A DNA stretch of 64,000 nt from Aquilaria yunnanensis (GCA_039654915.1 CM077597.1:87856001-87920000); one strand, 5' to 3'. Counted from the stretch's first letter, positions 50,840 through 63,639 are shown. The notes: generated by a model not told the origin, from the sequence alone. Made by a program: numbers and translations.

Positions 50840-51795
50840 CAGTGGAGATGTTGCTTACGGAGAAAGTTGTGATGTTGGCCAAGATTTGAAAGTTGGAGGA
50901 GAGAGAACCATAAGCTGAACAGGGGTAGAGCTGGACCCATTTATATGTGAGTCTGCATCAGTAGACATATGTGCAAAAGAAAATATCCGTTCATCAAAGA
51001 TGGTATCTTTAGAAATATAAACTTTGCCAGTAGAAGTATCTAGGCAGTTATATCCCTTGTGAAGACAACTACATCCAATAAACACACATCTTATTGATCA
51101 AAACTCATGTTTATGTGAGATATATGCCGTAGGTGTGGCCAACAAGCACAACAACAAATCTTGAAGAACCTATAATCAGGTTTTTTATGAAATAGACGTT
51201 CCAATGGAGAAAGATTGTATGTGACACGGCTCAACATTTAGTTAATAAGATATACGGTTGATCAAAATGCATTATCCCAAAATTTTAATGGCATTGATGT
51301 ATGAGCTAAAAGAAACTTGCCTATTTTAAGAATATGGCGATGTTTTCACTCAGCTAAGCCATTTTGCTGATGTGTGTGGGGGTAGGATACTTGGTGATTA
51401 ATTCTAATAGAGGAGAAAAAGGAATGCAATCTTTGATATTCACGACCCCAATCTATCTGAACAACTTTTATTTTCTTATTTAGGAGAGGCTCAACATGTT
51501 GCTGAAATTTCAGAAAATAGAGCAAACCTCGGACTTACAAACCATAGGATATAGTAAGACAAATTTACTATAGTCATTAATGAAACTAACATAGTAACGA
51601 TAGCCATTAACAAACTTAGGAGCAAGTCCTTAAATATAAAAAAATATCAAATCTAATGGACTGTTTGAAGTAAAATTTGAAAAAGAAAATGACAACTGAT
51701 GGCTTTTTGCTTGTTGACAAGCATCACACACCTTCAACTTTTTATTCATAATGTAAGGAAGATTGTGCCAAATAAGAACTTGCCAAATCACATTT
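50840..51795 (-). pseudogene. copia integrase remnant
   Basis: The C-terminal block FIGCSCLHKGYNCLD and VYISKDTIFDE is visible at 50990-51085. QIDWGREYQ and THQQNGLAE, parts of the catalytic core, lie upstream at about 51360-51470. Several in-frame stops interrupt the core, including one next to the position of the first catalytic aspartate. Confidence 0.8.
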
Positions 51796-52400
51796 TAAGA
51801 TGAGTGTTCGAGCCTGGAATGCCATTGCTGAAAGCTAACTTGTTCCCTGGTAAGAGCACTAGCTGAATGAAAAACACCATGAGTATGTGAAGGAATTTGG
51901 TAGAGTTTATTCTTACACGTTTCTTGGAAGAGATTTTTCTTTGAGACTTGATCCTTGACAAGAAAATAATCAGGATGAAATTTAAGAAACACAGGATTAT
52001 CACAAGTGAACTTGCTGATTGAAATAAATTTTTTTGTCATACTAGGTACATAAAGAACATTATTTAATTGTAAGGGAAAAACAATTGTAGGAATATTGGA
52101 TGAGCTAGTATTATGAATGGACAAACCTACCCCATTACTAACTTGAACTCGATCAGAACCACTGTAGCTTTCACTCACAAAGAGATTGTTAAGACTTGAA
52201 GTAATGTGATCGTTGGCTCCTGAATTTGTGTACCAATTTGGGTCAACTTGGTACGAGGGTGTATCTATTACTATAGCAAAATGGTTTTGCTCTTCTTGAT
52301 AGGAGTGATCAAAACTATGATAGCACTGAAGTGCTGAGCGTCCCGGCTTTTTGCATACTTGGCATGTGACTCCTGAATTATTTCTGTTTTCTGATTTGAA
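51795..52400 (-). pseudogene. copia zinc knuckle, protease and pre-integrase remnant
   Basis: A degraded zinc knuckle CQVCKKPGRSALQC (about 52329-52370) has Arg where the conserved His is expected. The protease motif reads WYTNSGANDHIT at about 52204-52240, with Asn in place of the catalytic Asp of the usual DSGA. The pre-integrase segment with LNNVLYVPSMTKKFISISK and QQWHSRLEH follows at 51795-52178. Confidence 0.85.
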
Positions 52401-53283
52401 AGACTAGATTGCCTATGGTCATGCCTCATCAACAATTATTGGGACTTCTACCTCCACAGTTAGAATTATTTCTTCTTGCTACATTGGCCAAAGATAACTC
52501 CACTGGAAGTTGGACTGTTGTATGGTACTACTTAAGCCGTAGCTCATAACTGAATAAATGCCCATAGAAATCATTGAAGGGCATAGGATCAATCCGTGTC
52601 ATGATTAACATAACAAGTGAATCATACTCAGAGTTGAGTTTTGCAAGGATATATGATACAATCTCACATTTCTGAAGAGGCTATCTAATAGTAGCCAAGG
52701 TGTCAGCAAGGCTTTTAATGCGCTAAAAATAGTCAACAACTTTGAGGTCTTTCTTCTTCATGGTCTATAATTGGTAGCGTATCTACATAATACATGCATT
52801 AGATTATGAGGCAAACAAATTTTCTAGATCAGTCTTTACCTTATGTGATGTTATCATATTAATGACATAGGCAATAATCTTTTCAGAGAGAGATAAAATT
52901 ATGGCACTCAAAGATCATTTGATCTTGTTGGTACCAATTTTGGTATGTTGGATTAGAGGAAAAAATCTGTGTTGAGCCAAGAGTCTGGTCTCCATTACTA
53001 GAGGCTAGAATCGAGAGGGTTGGTGGCAGTGTTACAAGCATGCCATTGATGAAACCCATCAGACACTATCCATGCAAATAGGGCAAGAACTAGGCCTTCC
53101 AAGGGAGGTAATTGTCACAGGTTAACTTAATGTTGATAAGGTGTCCGAGGTTCAAAGATAGAGTAGGCAAAAGAATAGGCAGGTTGTTGCCTGAAAAAGA
53201 AGTGTTTGAGGAGAGAGGGGAAGAGAAATTGTCAAAGGCTATTGTTTTTTCAGAGATGTAAGTATTTGAATGCTCAGATACCA
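52401..53283 (-). pseudogene. copia gag remnant and primer-binding site
   Basis: The gag frame starts near 53281 (MVSEHSN) and shows the gag-start block IKLTCDNYLPWKA at about 53090-53130, as in copia gag proteins. Later gag sequence is broken into several frames. The tRNA primer site occupies 53272-53283. Confidence 0.75.
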
Positions 53284-53432
53284 TGAAAGATTGAATATTG
53301 CCGCACAAACATAGGCTGCACTTTGTGTATATTTATACAAGAGTTGTTGGTTTATAGTATGACACAAATACATGCAAAAATAGATGATAAGATAAGATAA
53401 ATTCTACACTATGCTAACTATTATCACTAACA
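53284..53432 (-). repeat. 5' LTR of the copia element
   Basis: It is the upstream LTR for the minus-strand element and is followed directly by the primer-binding site. Confidence 0.92.
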
Positions 53433-53764
53433 TGGGATTCAATGGGAAGTGAAAAATATACTTATAAACTCAACAAACCTAATTGAGAGGAACTTTTAAT
53501 GTACAAAACAAGACAAGCCCTTTATTTCTTTCTTGAGTAACTCTTTTATAAACCGAGCTTATGACATGCGCCAATAATAAAAAATTTAAAAATTTTCATT
53601 TTGATCCCACTGCTCAAAAAAGTAAATAGTCATGCCTTTACAACACGCATTTACTTACACTTTTTCTGCAAATTAAGACAAATTTATGGGTTGGGTAAAG
53701 TGATTTTTGTGTTGATATGAGGGGAGCTGGGCTTCATTTTTTGTTTTCTTTCTTTAGTTGTATC

Positions 53765-54560
53765 ATGCATTCCAAGGCTGATGAGGGACATCCAATCCAA
53801 TTTATTGATCTCACCATCTTTTTACAATGCTCTGCTGCAAAATCAGCACATCTATGAACATGAATGAATTTGCAATGAACTAATCTCTGGCAGAGGGTGC
53901 AAATGTCTCCAAGAATGGGTCAAATTTTCCAGCTACTAATGCCCCCCAAGAATTCCTAAAATCACTTCAAAACTTTTAGATTCAATTTGAAATCATTCAT
54001 ACTGCATATTGATTGCCTTTTGCAGCCCTTCTCTGACAGTTATGACTTCGGCAATGACAGGGGAACCAACTTGAAAGCAATGACCATCGGCAGCAATTAA
54101 TCTTCCTTCCTCATCCCTGAGAATAATTCCAACTCTTTCTTGGAAAGTATTACTAACCCATGCTCCATCTATATTAACCTTTACAACTCATGGTGCTAGT
54201 TTTTTCTAGTGTCGTTGTTGATCTTCCATCATTCAAGAAGGTTTATTAATGTTCAGTGCCCAAAATTCAGAGACTACCTTTATAATTTTTTTATTACCCT
54301 TATTTAATGAAGTTTTGCTTCTAGAATATTACTTCATTACAAACCAACCAAATGAACCAACATATATAACTTATTTTAGACAATAAGCTCTTTATTAGCT
54401 GGCTCATCTCCCCAGCCTTGTATAATATCACACAGCCAAGTAGCAAAAGATTTCACACTTGCTTTGCCAACTTTGTAATCTAAACATGCAAACCAAATGA
54501 CATTAGTCCAATCACATAAAACTAATGCACATTCAATAAATTCTAGCTCTAAACAGAAGA
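53765..54560 (-). pseudogene. LINE-type zf-RVT and RNase H (RVT_3) remnant
   Basis: On the minus strand, NVIWFACLDYKVG and SFATWLCDIIQGWGDEPAN (about 54395-54520) resemble the segment after the zinc-binding region of plant non-LTR reverse transcriptases. VKVNIDGAWV (about 54155-54185) and GIILRDEEGRLIAADGH start an RNase H domain that continues to about 53775. At least three in-frame stops and a frameshift are present. Upstream reverse-transcriptase sequence is absent, which fits a 5'-truncated insertion. Confidence 0.78.
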
Positions 54561-54639
54561 GGATGCAGGGTCTTGCACAATATTTCTAAACTTCAAATTG
54601 AATTTGGTAGTAAGTGCATTTTAACAAGCTCACCATATG

Positions 54640-56330
54640 AAATTGTGAATTTTTGGAGGGCACTTAATCTTTTAGATTTTGTTCCAGTTTCATTTTTAAC
54701 CGCTATCTTTTATATTTTTTTCTCATTTTTTTTTCTTTATTTTTTTTCTTTCTCCACGCCTTCTCCCAATTCTTTTTTCCTTTTTTCTTCTTTCATTTTT
54801 CCTTCTCCTGTTCTGTTTTCAACTTTATTTTCTCTATTTTTTTCATTTTATTTGCTTTATTTAGTTTTAAATAACTGATAGTGTAAGAACAAATCTAACA
54901 TTGGATATGTTATTTGGTTTATATACATATGTTCATTTCTTTATTTGCATATGTTCTTTTATACATATGTGTGTGTACATTAACTATATGGACGTTTGTT
55001 CTCTATAGAATTTTTTGAAGGTATAAGTTCAATTTTTTCATATGCATATGTTCTTTTACTTATATGAATATGTGCATTCATACATGTGTTTATGTTCATA
55101 ATGTGTTTTGATATTTTGTATGAATAGGTATATGTGAAGATATATGTTTTTTTCTTTACATGTATATATTTTTTTCTTTAAATGTATATGTTCCTCTGTA
55201 TGTGTACGTTTTGATGTTTGTTCTGCATAGAGTTTTTTTGAATTTATATGTTCTTTCCTTTGTATGGTTATGGTATTTTCTTTGTATAGATGTTCTTTTA
55301 TACATTTGTATATGTTCTTTTCACCATAGTTTATGTAACTAGTAAAAGAATAGATAGTTCCTTAAAAAGAATAAAAAAAATAGGTAAAAGAGCAAACATC
55401 TTGTTGAGACAAAAGAACAAAGAGTAACTAGTAAAAGAACATATAGTTTCTCGAAAAGAATAAATAGAAACTGACAAGTATAACAATTTCTCTAAAAAAA
55501 CTAACAAATACTCATAAAAAAAATTAAATCATTAATAATAAAAGAACAAAAACTAAATAGTTTTTTAAAACAGATAAAAAAAACATATAAGATTTGATAA
55601 ATGAATAGATAAAATTAATAAAAAAAAATACAACATTTGATAAAAGAACTTAGAACATTGATTAAAAGGATGGATAAGATATGATAAAAATATAGATAAA
55701 ATCTGATAAAAAATAGATAAAGATAGTAAAAGAACAAATAAAATTGATAAAATAACAAATAAAACTAATAAAAAAATATAAAATTGATAAAAGAACAAAT
55801 AAGAATGAATAAAAGAACATATAATATTGTTAAAAAACCAAACAAAAGCTGATAAAAGAATAGATAAAATTCATAAAAATAAATAAATAAGAACTAATAA
55901 AAGAATAGATAAAATTTGTAAAAGAATAAACAATAATTAATAATAGAATAGATAAAAAAGATAAAAGAACAAATAAAACTGATAAAAAGATAAAATAGAA
56001 ATTATTTGTTCTTTTACTGGTATCTATTTGTTATTTTAAATAAATTACATATTCTTTTATTAGGGTTTATAACAAATAAAATTGGAAACAAAGCAAGTGA
56101 CAAAGTTGGATAAAAAAACAGAGATAAAAGTGGCAAAGAACGGAAATAATACAAAAAAATATGGAAAATGAAAAATTAAAATTAAAAGTAATCATGTTAT
56201 AAGCCAAGAAAGGCCAGTAAGACAAAAAATCATGTTAAATATAAAAAGGGAGGAAGACAAAAAACCAAGGAAAAAAGCAAAGAAAGAGAGAAAAAGCTGG
56301 AAAAAAGTGTAAAATGGCTAAACCCATTGT
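54640..56330. repeat. Pyrimidine-to-purine strand-switch tract
   Basis: From 54640 to about 55335 the plus strand is T-rich with repeated ATATGTTCTTTTA words. From about 55340 to 56330 it is A-rich with repeated GATAAAAGAACAAATAAAA words, roughly the inverse complement. The outer ends (TTTTGTTCCAGTTTCATTTTTAACC, in two blocks at 54657-54682, and CTGGAAAAAAGTGTAAAATGG near 56300) are also loosely complementary. It may be an eroded long-TIR element filled by minisatellite growth. Confidence 0.55.
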
Positions 56331-58326
56331 ATTGCAATTTGAACTCTCTACATCAAGAATTTCAAGCAGCACACAACCACTTTGTCACACCCAATGTATT
56401 TTCTGAAGCCGACATAAGTTTTATAAATACCAAAGCGTGTCCCAGTACATACATGCGTCGAGCGCACACAAGTCTAGCGCTTTTTTTAGGGTAGTTACAA
56501 ATTTTTCACATAAGATTATATACAATTAGAGCTTAATTTTTTATTTCAGAAAGCCTAGCAACACAACACCTTATTCTTTTTATTTTAGAAACCTACAATT
56601 TACTAATAAATGTAAGCAGTCTTTTTGCATTGCCTAGTATTACCATTTCAAATTTTAATTTAAATACAATATTTGTATATCAATAAATTTAAATTGCTTG
56701 ATAATAGCTTGAATGTTTGATAATTAACCGTTAAAATTATAAAAGCTTCTTCTCTATCTAAATAAGGGTGTAAAGGGCTAGCCCTAAGTTATTGGCAGTA
56801 CCTCGGTGCGAGCTTCAATTACCATCTGAAGCTTAGTTTGGGTCAAAAGTCTGCCTGACTTGAATGATGGTCATTTACAAAATTTATTATATTTAATTTA
56901 GAGATTTAAACTAATAACTCTTTAATTAGATAGATAATTAAAGTATTATATATGTTATAGTTGAAGGTCCAATAATAAAAGGGGTTGAGTTCTTACAAGT
57001 TCAAGCTTGACCCTTTAAGGTATTATACTCTCTTTTAGACTCAAGCTCGAGTTTGATTGCATCATTATCTATTTAATTAGAGTTATATTAGTACTAGAAC
57101 ATTAAAAGTGGCCATTAAGTTGCCACTAACTTTATTTTTTACTTCAAACTAGCCCGCGCTTGATTCTATATTATTGAATCAAGTAGTGTATGCAATTTTT
57201 TGTGTTAATCTTATATTCAATAGCTAAAAGTTTTAAATTGCCACTAATTTTTTTTGTTGCACCAAACATGCTGCCCTTAATTCTATACTACTATAATATA
57301 ATTATTTCAAGTACAATAAATATTTTATAATTCCTAAAATTTCAACTTAACAAGTATGGCTTAAGTTTGTTCTACTATTATAAAATGTATTCGAATATAA
57401 ATTTTTTCAATTAAGTTTTTTTCCAACTTGGATGAATATATACTATATGAAAGCTTATGTATTTGGTCTATCTTAGAGTAATAATATAATTCAAGTATGA
57501 CTCAAGCACCTATTATAAAAAAATAAAAAATTATCAATGTAGCAAAGATTGTTGGAAAAAAAATTAGGGAAAAAAGGTTCTTGGCTATTAGAATTAGTTA
57601 CTTATATTATATAAAGGGACTTGTAACAACAATTTTTTTAACATTTTCCAATGTTTTGAAATATTTGAAAAATTGTAATAATTATTTTTCCATATGGCCA
57701 TCCCTTTTAATATTGAAACATAAATTTTCATTATTAGCAACTAACTTTTTTCTATACTAAATAATATTAAAATATTGTTTTCATTTTTATTTTTTTTAGA
57801 GCCAATCAAATCTTGCAAGTTTTTTAAAAAAATTAGAAGTAATTTTTTAATATTATATTTCATGGTGGATTCTCATAGCTTGAAAGTAATTTGGCATTGA
57901 TACACAAAATTCTTTAAATATGAAACATATTGTGAGAATTTCTAATTTTTTTAAAAAAAATTAGTATTACTATATCCAATTTACTAAGTTAATATTTTTA
58001 TTTATTTGATTATTCAAAATTTTATTGTATTTCTAAAAATTAAAATGTAAACACATTTTTACCATTTACAAATTCTTTATAGTAGAAAAAATAAGATTAG
58101 TATTTGAAATAGAAAAAATAGAAAAAAAAATAGTGATTTGTTTCTATGCTTTTTATAAGTCTTTTTTATGGAGAAAAAAAAAATAGCCACTAAATTCAAA
58201 AATTTTGTAACAAACATGTCTTTGATTTGAATTACTATTAAACATGCCTAAAAACATGATGTTTATCATTTTATTTACTTTTTAAACATTACATATTTTT
58301 ATCAGTACCCAAAGCGCAACATTATA

Positions 58327-58376
<50 letters not shown>

Positions 58377-58724
58377 GTACAAATATGTAAAGTGACTAAA
58401 CCATAAATTATAAGCTATTAGTTTTCCTTTTATGTACTAGGAATTTATTCTATTTTAAAGAGTCTATCTTCATTTGGTTGACTAATTATATTAGAAGAGT
58501 AATGGGTAAGACTAGATTTTCAAACCTCAATGATATGAGTATAATTTCTAAATCAATAGGTATGCATTAATTTACCAAAAGGATAAAAAATGCTATACAA
58601 GACTTGGCTTCAATCTTTGAAATAGTCACATTGACTCGGCTATAAAATAGATGGCAAGTGCAGATTTGAAACCTTGGGGTTGAGTATATTTTAGGAGCTA
58701 GGTAAATAGGCTTTTTAAGTAATA
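56331..58724. other. Very AT-rich intergenic sequence
   Basis: No gene is seen. An (AAT)n microsatellite lies at about 58327-58374. Confidence 0.65.
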
Positions 58725-58962
58725 CTCTATCTGTTTCATAAAAACTGATTTTTTACTATTCATAGCAATTAATTTATGATTTTCTTTCTTTAAAAATTTA
58801 TTTAAAAAAATATGAATATTTTATATAAAATAAAAATTTAAAGACTATAGTTTCTAAATATTATTTTTTTAATTTTTTTTCAATATATATTAATATGAAT
58901 ATGTTTAAGTCAAACTTTGGTAAAGAAAGATAAAAGGGTTAATTAATGTGAAGTGGAGGGAG
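58725..58962. mobile_element. Stowaway-like MITE, 238 bp
   Basis: The left end CTCTATCTGTTTC and the right end GAAGTGGAGGGAG are flanked by TA, and the interior matches the 230-bp family. The termini are moderately diverged. Confidence 0.75.
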
Positions 58963-58964
58963 TA

Positions 58965-59508
58965 TATAGTTACTTATAGTCACATGTCTTTAGAAAACTC
59001 AATGTTTACTTACGAAATCTATACTTTGACATCATAGCTCATATTTGTGTCATACTTATTGAAAGAAATTTTTTTTTTCTTAAATTTCTTATTGAATGTC
59101 CTACCTATGGACTTAGCATATGTTTTCTTTTTTGTATTTCAATATAACCATAAAAAATTATTAAAAGCTTAGCTTATGTCTCTTTAAAAGTCAAAGTTAT
59201 GCTAGTACATTAATGGTAAATCCATTTAATTATTTTGCCTAACTGATATAAGATTTTTTAGTTCAATCATTAGCTTTTTGAATTTAAAGTATCATTAAGT
59301 CCATTAAATTAAAATATTTTCTTAACAAGTTGCATATTATTGATTTTAAATTTTACATTGAGAAAATAAATTTTTGCATCTTTGATAAGATATTAAATGT
59401 ACAATGAAGAAATTTTTATAAGTTCCCTACCATCACAAATAACAAAAAAAAAATCTGTCATTTTTTGCAACTAGAATTACATGTAGCATGTTCTACATTG
59501 TATTATTA

Positions 59509-59542
<34 letters not shown>

Positions 59543-60057
59543 TACTACTACTATTACTACTACTACCACCACTACCATTGACACAACTCTTCATGGGCAT
59601 GCCTAAGAAGCCTATAGGAACATGTCCCACACTAGTAGCAATTGGCTAATTGATTACGTGCACACTAGTTAAAACCTTATACTTATAGTTAGTTAATCCT
59701 ACTATGCAATCATGTATGAGCATGTGCTTTGACTTGAATTATTAAACAAGTAATAAAAACATAAACATTGCCATGGTATTTTATTAAAATTAAGCATCAA
59801 AATTGTCAAAGCATACAAAGCGTTTATGTGATTAACTACACATAATTAATCGCGTGTGAACATCAAAGCAAAAGTAGACTATGCTCACACCTATGAGCAA
59901 CTCTAGAGTACACTACTCATACATGAACATTAGAGGCAAACTAGTGTTTAAAAACTATACACTTAATAACACTACTGAGATCCATAACTAAGCTCCCACC
60001 TTAAAGCAACTCTTGGTGGCAAGCTCCAAAGCTCTCCCTTGTGCTTCACTATCCCCT
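58965..60057. other. Intergenic, with a TTA/CTA microsatellite
   Basis: A compound (TTA)n(CTA)n(CCA)n microsatellite lies at about 59503-59578. No gene is supported. Confidence 0.6.
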
Positions 60058-60196
60058 GTCGGCCAAATGGACAATTGTAGTTAATACAATAACTTAACAA
60101 ACAAGTAAATCACAAACTAGAATCATAAAATTTTAAATAAATCATATACCTACTCGTGAGCCTAGCTCAACAACCCTTAATAATTGCCAGCCTTAC
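60058..60196 (+). repeat. Left arm of a 139-bp inverted repeat
   Basis: It runs from GTCGGCCAAATGGACAATTG to TAATTGCCAGCCTTAC. It pairs with 62065-62203 with about two mismatches by eye and equal length. Confidence 0.92.
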
Positions 60197-62064
60197 GAAA
60201 CATATATGTATAATGAAGACTAAGGGAGTGAGAATTAATAATTCTTAGTAAGGGATCCTTCAACATGCAAAAAAAATCCTGATGACATATATATATACAA
60301 TATATATGAAGTCTACTGTGTGCGCTTGCAGTCTAAGGGCTAACATAGGCGTATCTATTCAAGTCCCTTGAGGCCCTTCCTCTACCTAGTTTTTGCACAG
60401 ACGTCACCTTGTGCCTAGCGACTTTTGGCCCTTAACTCGCTCCCAACAAGCTTATCTTGCTAACATCCTAGTGAGCTAAGCTCACTAAATAAACTTCCAT
60501 CAATTTTTATGCATGTGAACATGGTGGATGCACTTTGCTTGAGTTCTATGGAACTCACTAGGTGTACTGAGCCTTCACATAAATCCTTAAGTCCTTAGAC
60601 ACCTTAGACTTGCCTAGGTCACTTATGTACTAAGCTTCTAGCTCAAAACCTTACTAATAGTACACTAGGTTCTCACTTGTGCTTCAAGTAACCTTGTCTA
60701 GGCTACAATTACACTAAACTTATACTCAAGGCACATACCTATCCACCATTACTTGTTCATCCTAGTGGACTAGCAATGACCATGGTTGGACTCATTCACT
60801 AGGTTCTTTGAAATCTCTTAATTGCACTAAGGTTCCCACATCGAAACCTCAAACCCAAAGGCATGGCTAGACTCCCGATGGTACTAAACTTTACACTCAA
60901 CTAATGGTGCTCAAATGTGGCCAAACGTCTCCTCACTTTGAACAAAAAATGAAGCTAAATCTAGGCTAACTAAACTTTATAAAAACATGCAAATGGTAGC
61001 CCTTCCTCTTAGCTTCATGCAGAAGCTTGAATCGCTTCAATTGGACACCTGAGCAAAAAGTTATGGGTGAAATACTACAAAGGTACCAAAGCTGGCGGGT
61101 TTAGGCATTTTGCTTGCAAGGACGCATCACCACAATACAAAACACACTGGTTTTATCACAAAGGGCTTGGCGATGTGTCACCCAGCTCTTTTGTCCCAAA
61201 AAATTCAAGATTTTGCCCTATAGGCACTTTGGGGCCTTCCAATGCCTTCCAATGGCCTTAAGGACGCCTCCAATTGCCTCAAACCTATATGTACACATGT
61301 ACTAAGCCACAATGAACCATTTAAACCAATTCTATAGTGTCTATAAACTCTACACAAATCATTAAAACTTCATTAGTCTACCATGTTCATCGCCATCCAC
61401 CAACTAACACCATTCACAAAACTACTTGAATTCTACCACGAACAAGCTATGAATGGAATCAAATATGCATGAATCGTAAATCCATTACCTCAATTGCCTA
61501 AGAATAAGCAAGCATCAAGATTATAAGCCAAGAATTCCAAGTTGCAAGGCTTCATTAAGGTTTTCTTTAGGTTCCAATCAACACAAGGCATATGGTACCA
61601 ACTTAACACTGACTTAACAAAAACCCAAGCTCAAAACAACTCTAGAAATAAAGACATTACAAGGGACGAAGAGTACCTCACGAGTTCAAGCATGCCCAAG
61701 CTTGAAAACGCCCTAAGAAGCTTCAAAAGATGGAAAACAATGTGCAAAGCATGCCTCCACTAACTCAGGCACCAAGAAAGCTCACCAATTTCACTAAGAG
61801 ACCATGAATTTGAAGTGAATTGAGTAAGAAATGGACAAGGGAAGAGAGGGATGTGAAATTGGAAGGGAAAAGATGAGTGAATAGCGGCAAGTACTCATTC
61901 TCTACAAGCAATTTAACAACAAAACCCCTTCCACCTCAAACCTTTTAAGAATTTACAAATTTACCCCTTCCCCAAATAGTAACTAGGTAATTGAACATTT
62001 TAGGCAAAACTTTCTAACTTGGGCTTTGGGTTTTGGAAATATCATTTTTACGCGTGAATCTAAT
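60197..62064. other. 1.87-kb spacer of the inverted repeat, no gene recognised
   Basis: Composition is more balanced than its surroundings, but no conserved domain is visible. The frames at 61067-61305 and 61542-61763 are unassigned. It may be part of a non-coding retroelement or the inside of a long-TIR transposon. Confidence 0.45.
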
Positions 62065-62203
62065 GTAAGGCTGGCAATTATTAAGGGTTGTTGAGCTAGG
62101 CTCACGAGTAGGTATATGATTTATTTAAATTTTTATGATTCTAGTTTGTGATTTACTTGTTGGTTAAGTTATTGTATTAACTACAATTGTCCATTTGGCC
62201 GAC
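62065..62203 (-). repeat. Right arm of a 139-bp inverted repeat
   Basis: It is the inverse complement of 60058-60196 with about two differences, ending TCCATTTGGCCGAC. Confidence 0.92.
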
Positions 62204-62878
62204 CTAGAGTGAAAAAAATTTACTCGGTTGAAATTTTGATCTTGTATCATCACCCAATGTTTGAACTCCAACGGCTAGAATGCTCATTAATGACATGTTA
62301 GCATATGGTCTATATGGTTGGTTGAGTTGATATGATTTTAAAAGGAATTTTCAAATATTTTTTCAATCGGAGATTCACGCGTAAGTCTGCACTAAAGCTT
62401 TCATCTGGTTGAAAAAATTTCACTCGAGTATTTTTCTATTCTAGAACCAAGAACGACTCAGACTCGAAAAACAATTCTAGTTTCAATAGGTTGAAAGTTT
62501 TCACCCTGTTAAAACGACACCTCCGGGATTTTTTAACCTTTAAACTTCTAAATTTCAACGTTGATTTCTTCCATTAGATTCCTTCTTTTTCAAGCAACAC
62601 TTGGAACACTTCAAACGACTTGAGAAGCACTTCAAACAATTTAAGAAACAATGAACTTCATCTAAAAATATATATAAATTTGTCTAATTACCTTGCATAC
62701 TAAAATAAACACATTAGTCCTTCATAAATGTTTTGTTACCATCAAAATTCTAAGTTAATTAATTCGAACAAATCCTACAATATGCATAAGGGGTATAGTG
62801 CATATTAGACTTATCCATCAAATATGGGTGTCATCGAATAGTTGTTACTGAGTTAGACTAACAAGGGGAGTTTTTTAA
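62204..62878. other. Intergenic, no gene seen
   Basis: Moderately AT-rich sequence. Words such as CGGTTGAAA and CTGGTTGAAA recur, but no element ends were fixed. Confidence 0.5.
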
Positions 62879-63335
62879 GTGTGGTTTAATAATCATTGCT
62901 ATTTTGATTAGAAAAAATTAATTTTTTTTAAATGTTAAGGTTTATGGCACAATTATATTTTTTTAATATTTTTTTATTCAAAAGACTTTAGTTAAATCTT
63001 ACAATCCGATTCAATTTAACAATTTATAATCCATAAAAAGAGTAATCTTAGGTAAAATCCTGAATTTCATCACCTTGGTGGATATATATAGATTACACAC
63101 GCAAATTAAAGAATTAGGAGATTGTTGCTCTGGGCCACAATGGATACACCTGACAAATCCACCCAAGGACCATCCCAGTTTCGGTCCCACATGTTTTCAT
63201 AAAACAGACTCTACTATGCTATCATCAACCTATTATCTACTAATTTAATATGGTGGCAATCTTTTCGTCTGAAAATGATTGGAACTTTTTGATATTTTGA
63301 ACTCGAGCAGAGATCATCTCAAATTTTTTATGTTG
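62879..63335. repeat. Second copy of the segment at 31441-31650 plus 33640-33930
   Basis: Left and right parts lie almost next to each other here (join near 63090-63105). In the first copy they are separated by the 2-kb element at 31657-33633. The orientation is the same. Confidence 0.85.
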
Positions 63336-63454
63336 CCTGGATTTCGCTTACTCTATATTTTGGATTCCCTAATATATGGGCTTTGTCTTGAACAAAAAGC
63401 TATTTAAGTGGCGAGGTTGCTTAACAATTTTGATTTGTTTGAGGTGTCAGCTTA

Positions 63455-63618
63455 GCTTGTTCGGCTATAACATTATTGTAGATGGTTTTGGCAAAGCAAG
63501 GGACAATGGTGGAGCTCTTAAGGTTTTGAGGAAGATGGAAGAGAGAGTCTTCATTCCTAGTGTGGTGATATACAACATTATTGTTCATAGTCTTTGTAGA
63601 GACAAGCTCATGACATAT
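63455..63618 (+). pseudogene. Pentatricopeptide-repeat (PPR) gene fragment
   Basis: The translated segment has GYNIIVDGFGKARDNGGALK followed by VLRKMEERVFIPSVVIYNII and VHSLCRDKLM. This is about one and a half 35-residue PPR units with the usual YNxxI, GA and KM positions. PPR proteins bind organellar RNA. The open frame (63376-63639) is only 87 codons, has no targeting peptide or further repeats, and ends in AT-rich sequence, so it is a truncated remnant. Confidence 0.8.
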
Positions 63619-63639
63619 ATAATTGTTGCATATTCCTAA

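Larger units (their letters stand above)
48720..53432 (-). mobile_element. Ty1/copia LTR retrotransposon, 4.7 kb, decayed
   Basis: Two 149-bp LTRs (48720-48868 and 53284-53432) bound the element. They start TG and end CA and differ at about 19 positions by eye. The flanks TAGGA (48715-48719) and TGGGA (53433-53437) are a 5-bp target duplication with one mismatch. Inside the right LTR, 53272-53283 reads TGGTATCTGAGC on the minus strand, one base from the usual initiator-Met tRNA primer site. A purine-rich GTAGGGGCG adjoins the left LTR. Minus-strand gag, protease, integrase, reverse transcriptase and RNase H remnants follow in copia order. Many stops and substitutions make it non-functional. 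Confidence 0.93.

Noticed and set aside
54573..55342. Membrane-protein genes suggested by hydrophobic frames at 54573-54878 and 55160-55342
   Set aside because: The Phe/Leu/Tyr-rich peptides come from T-rich low-complexity DNA.
60058..62203. A CRISPR array or phage-like structure
   Set aside because: There are only two inverted copies, no spacer periodicity, and the window is plant nuclear DNA.
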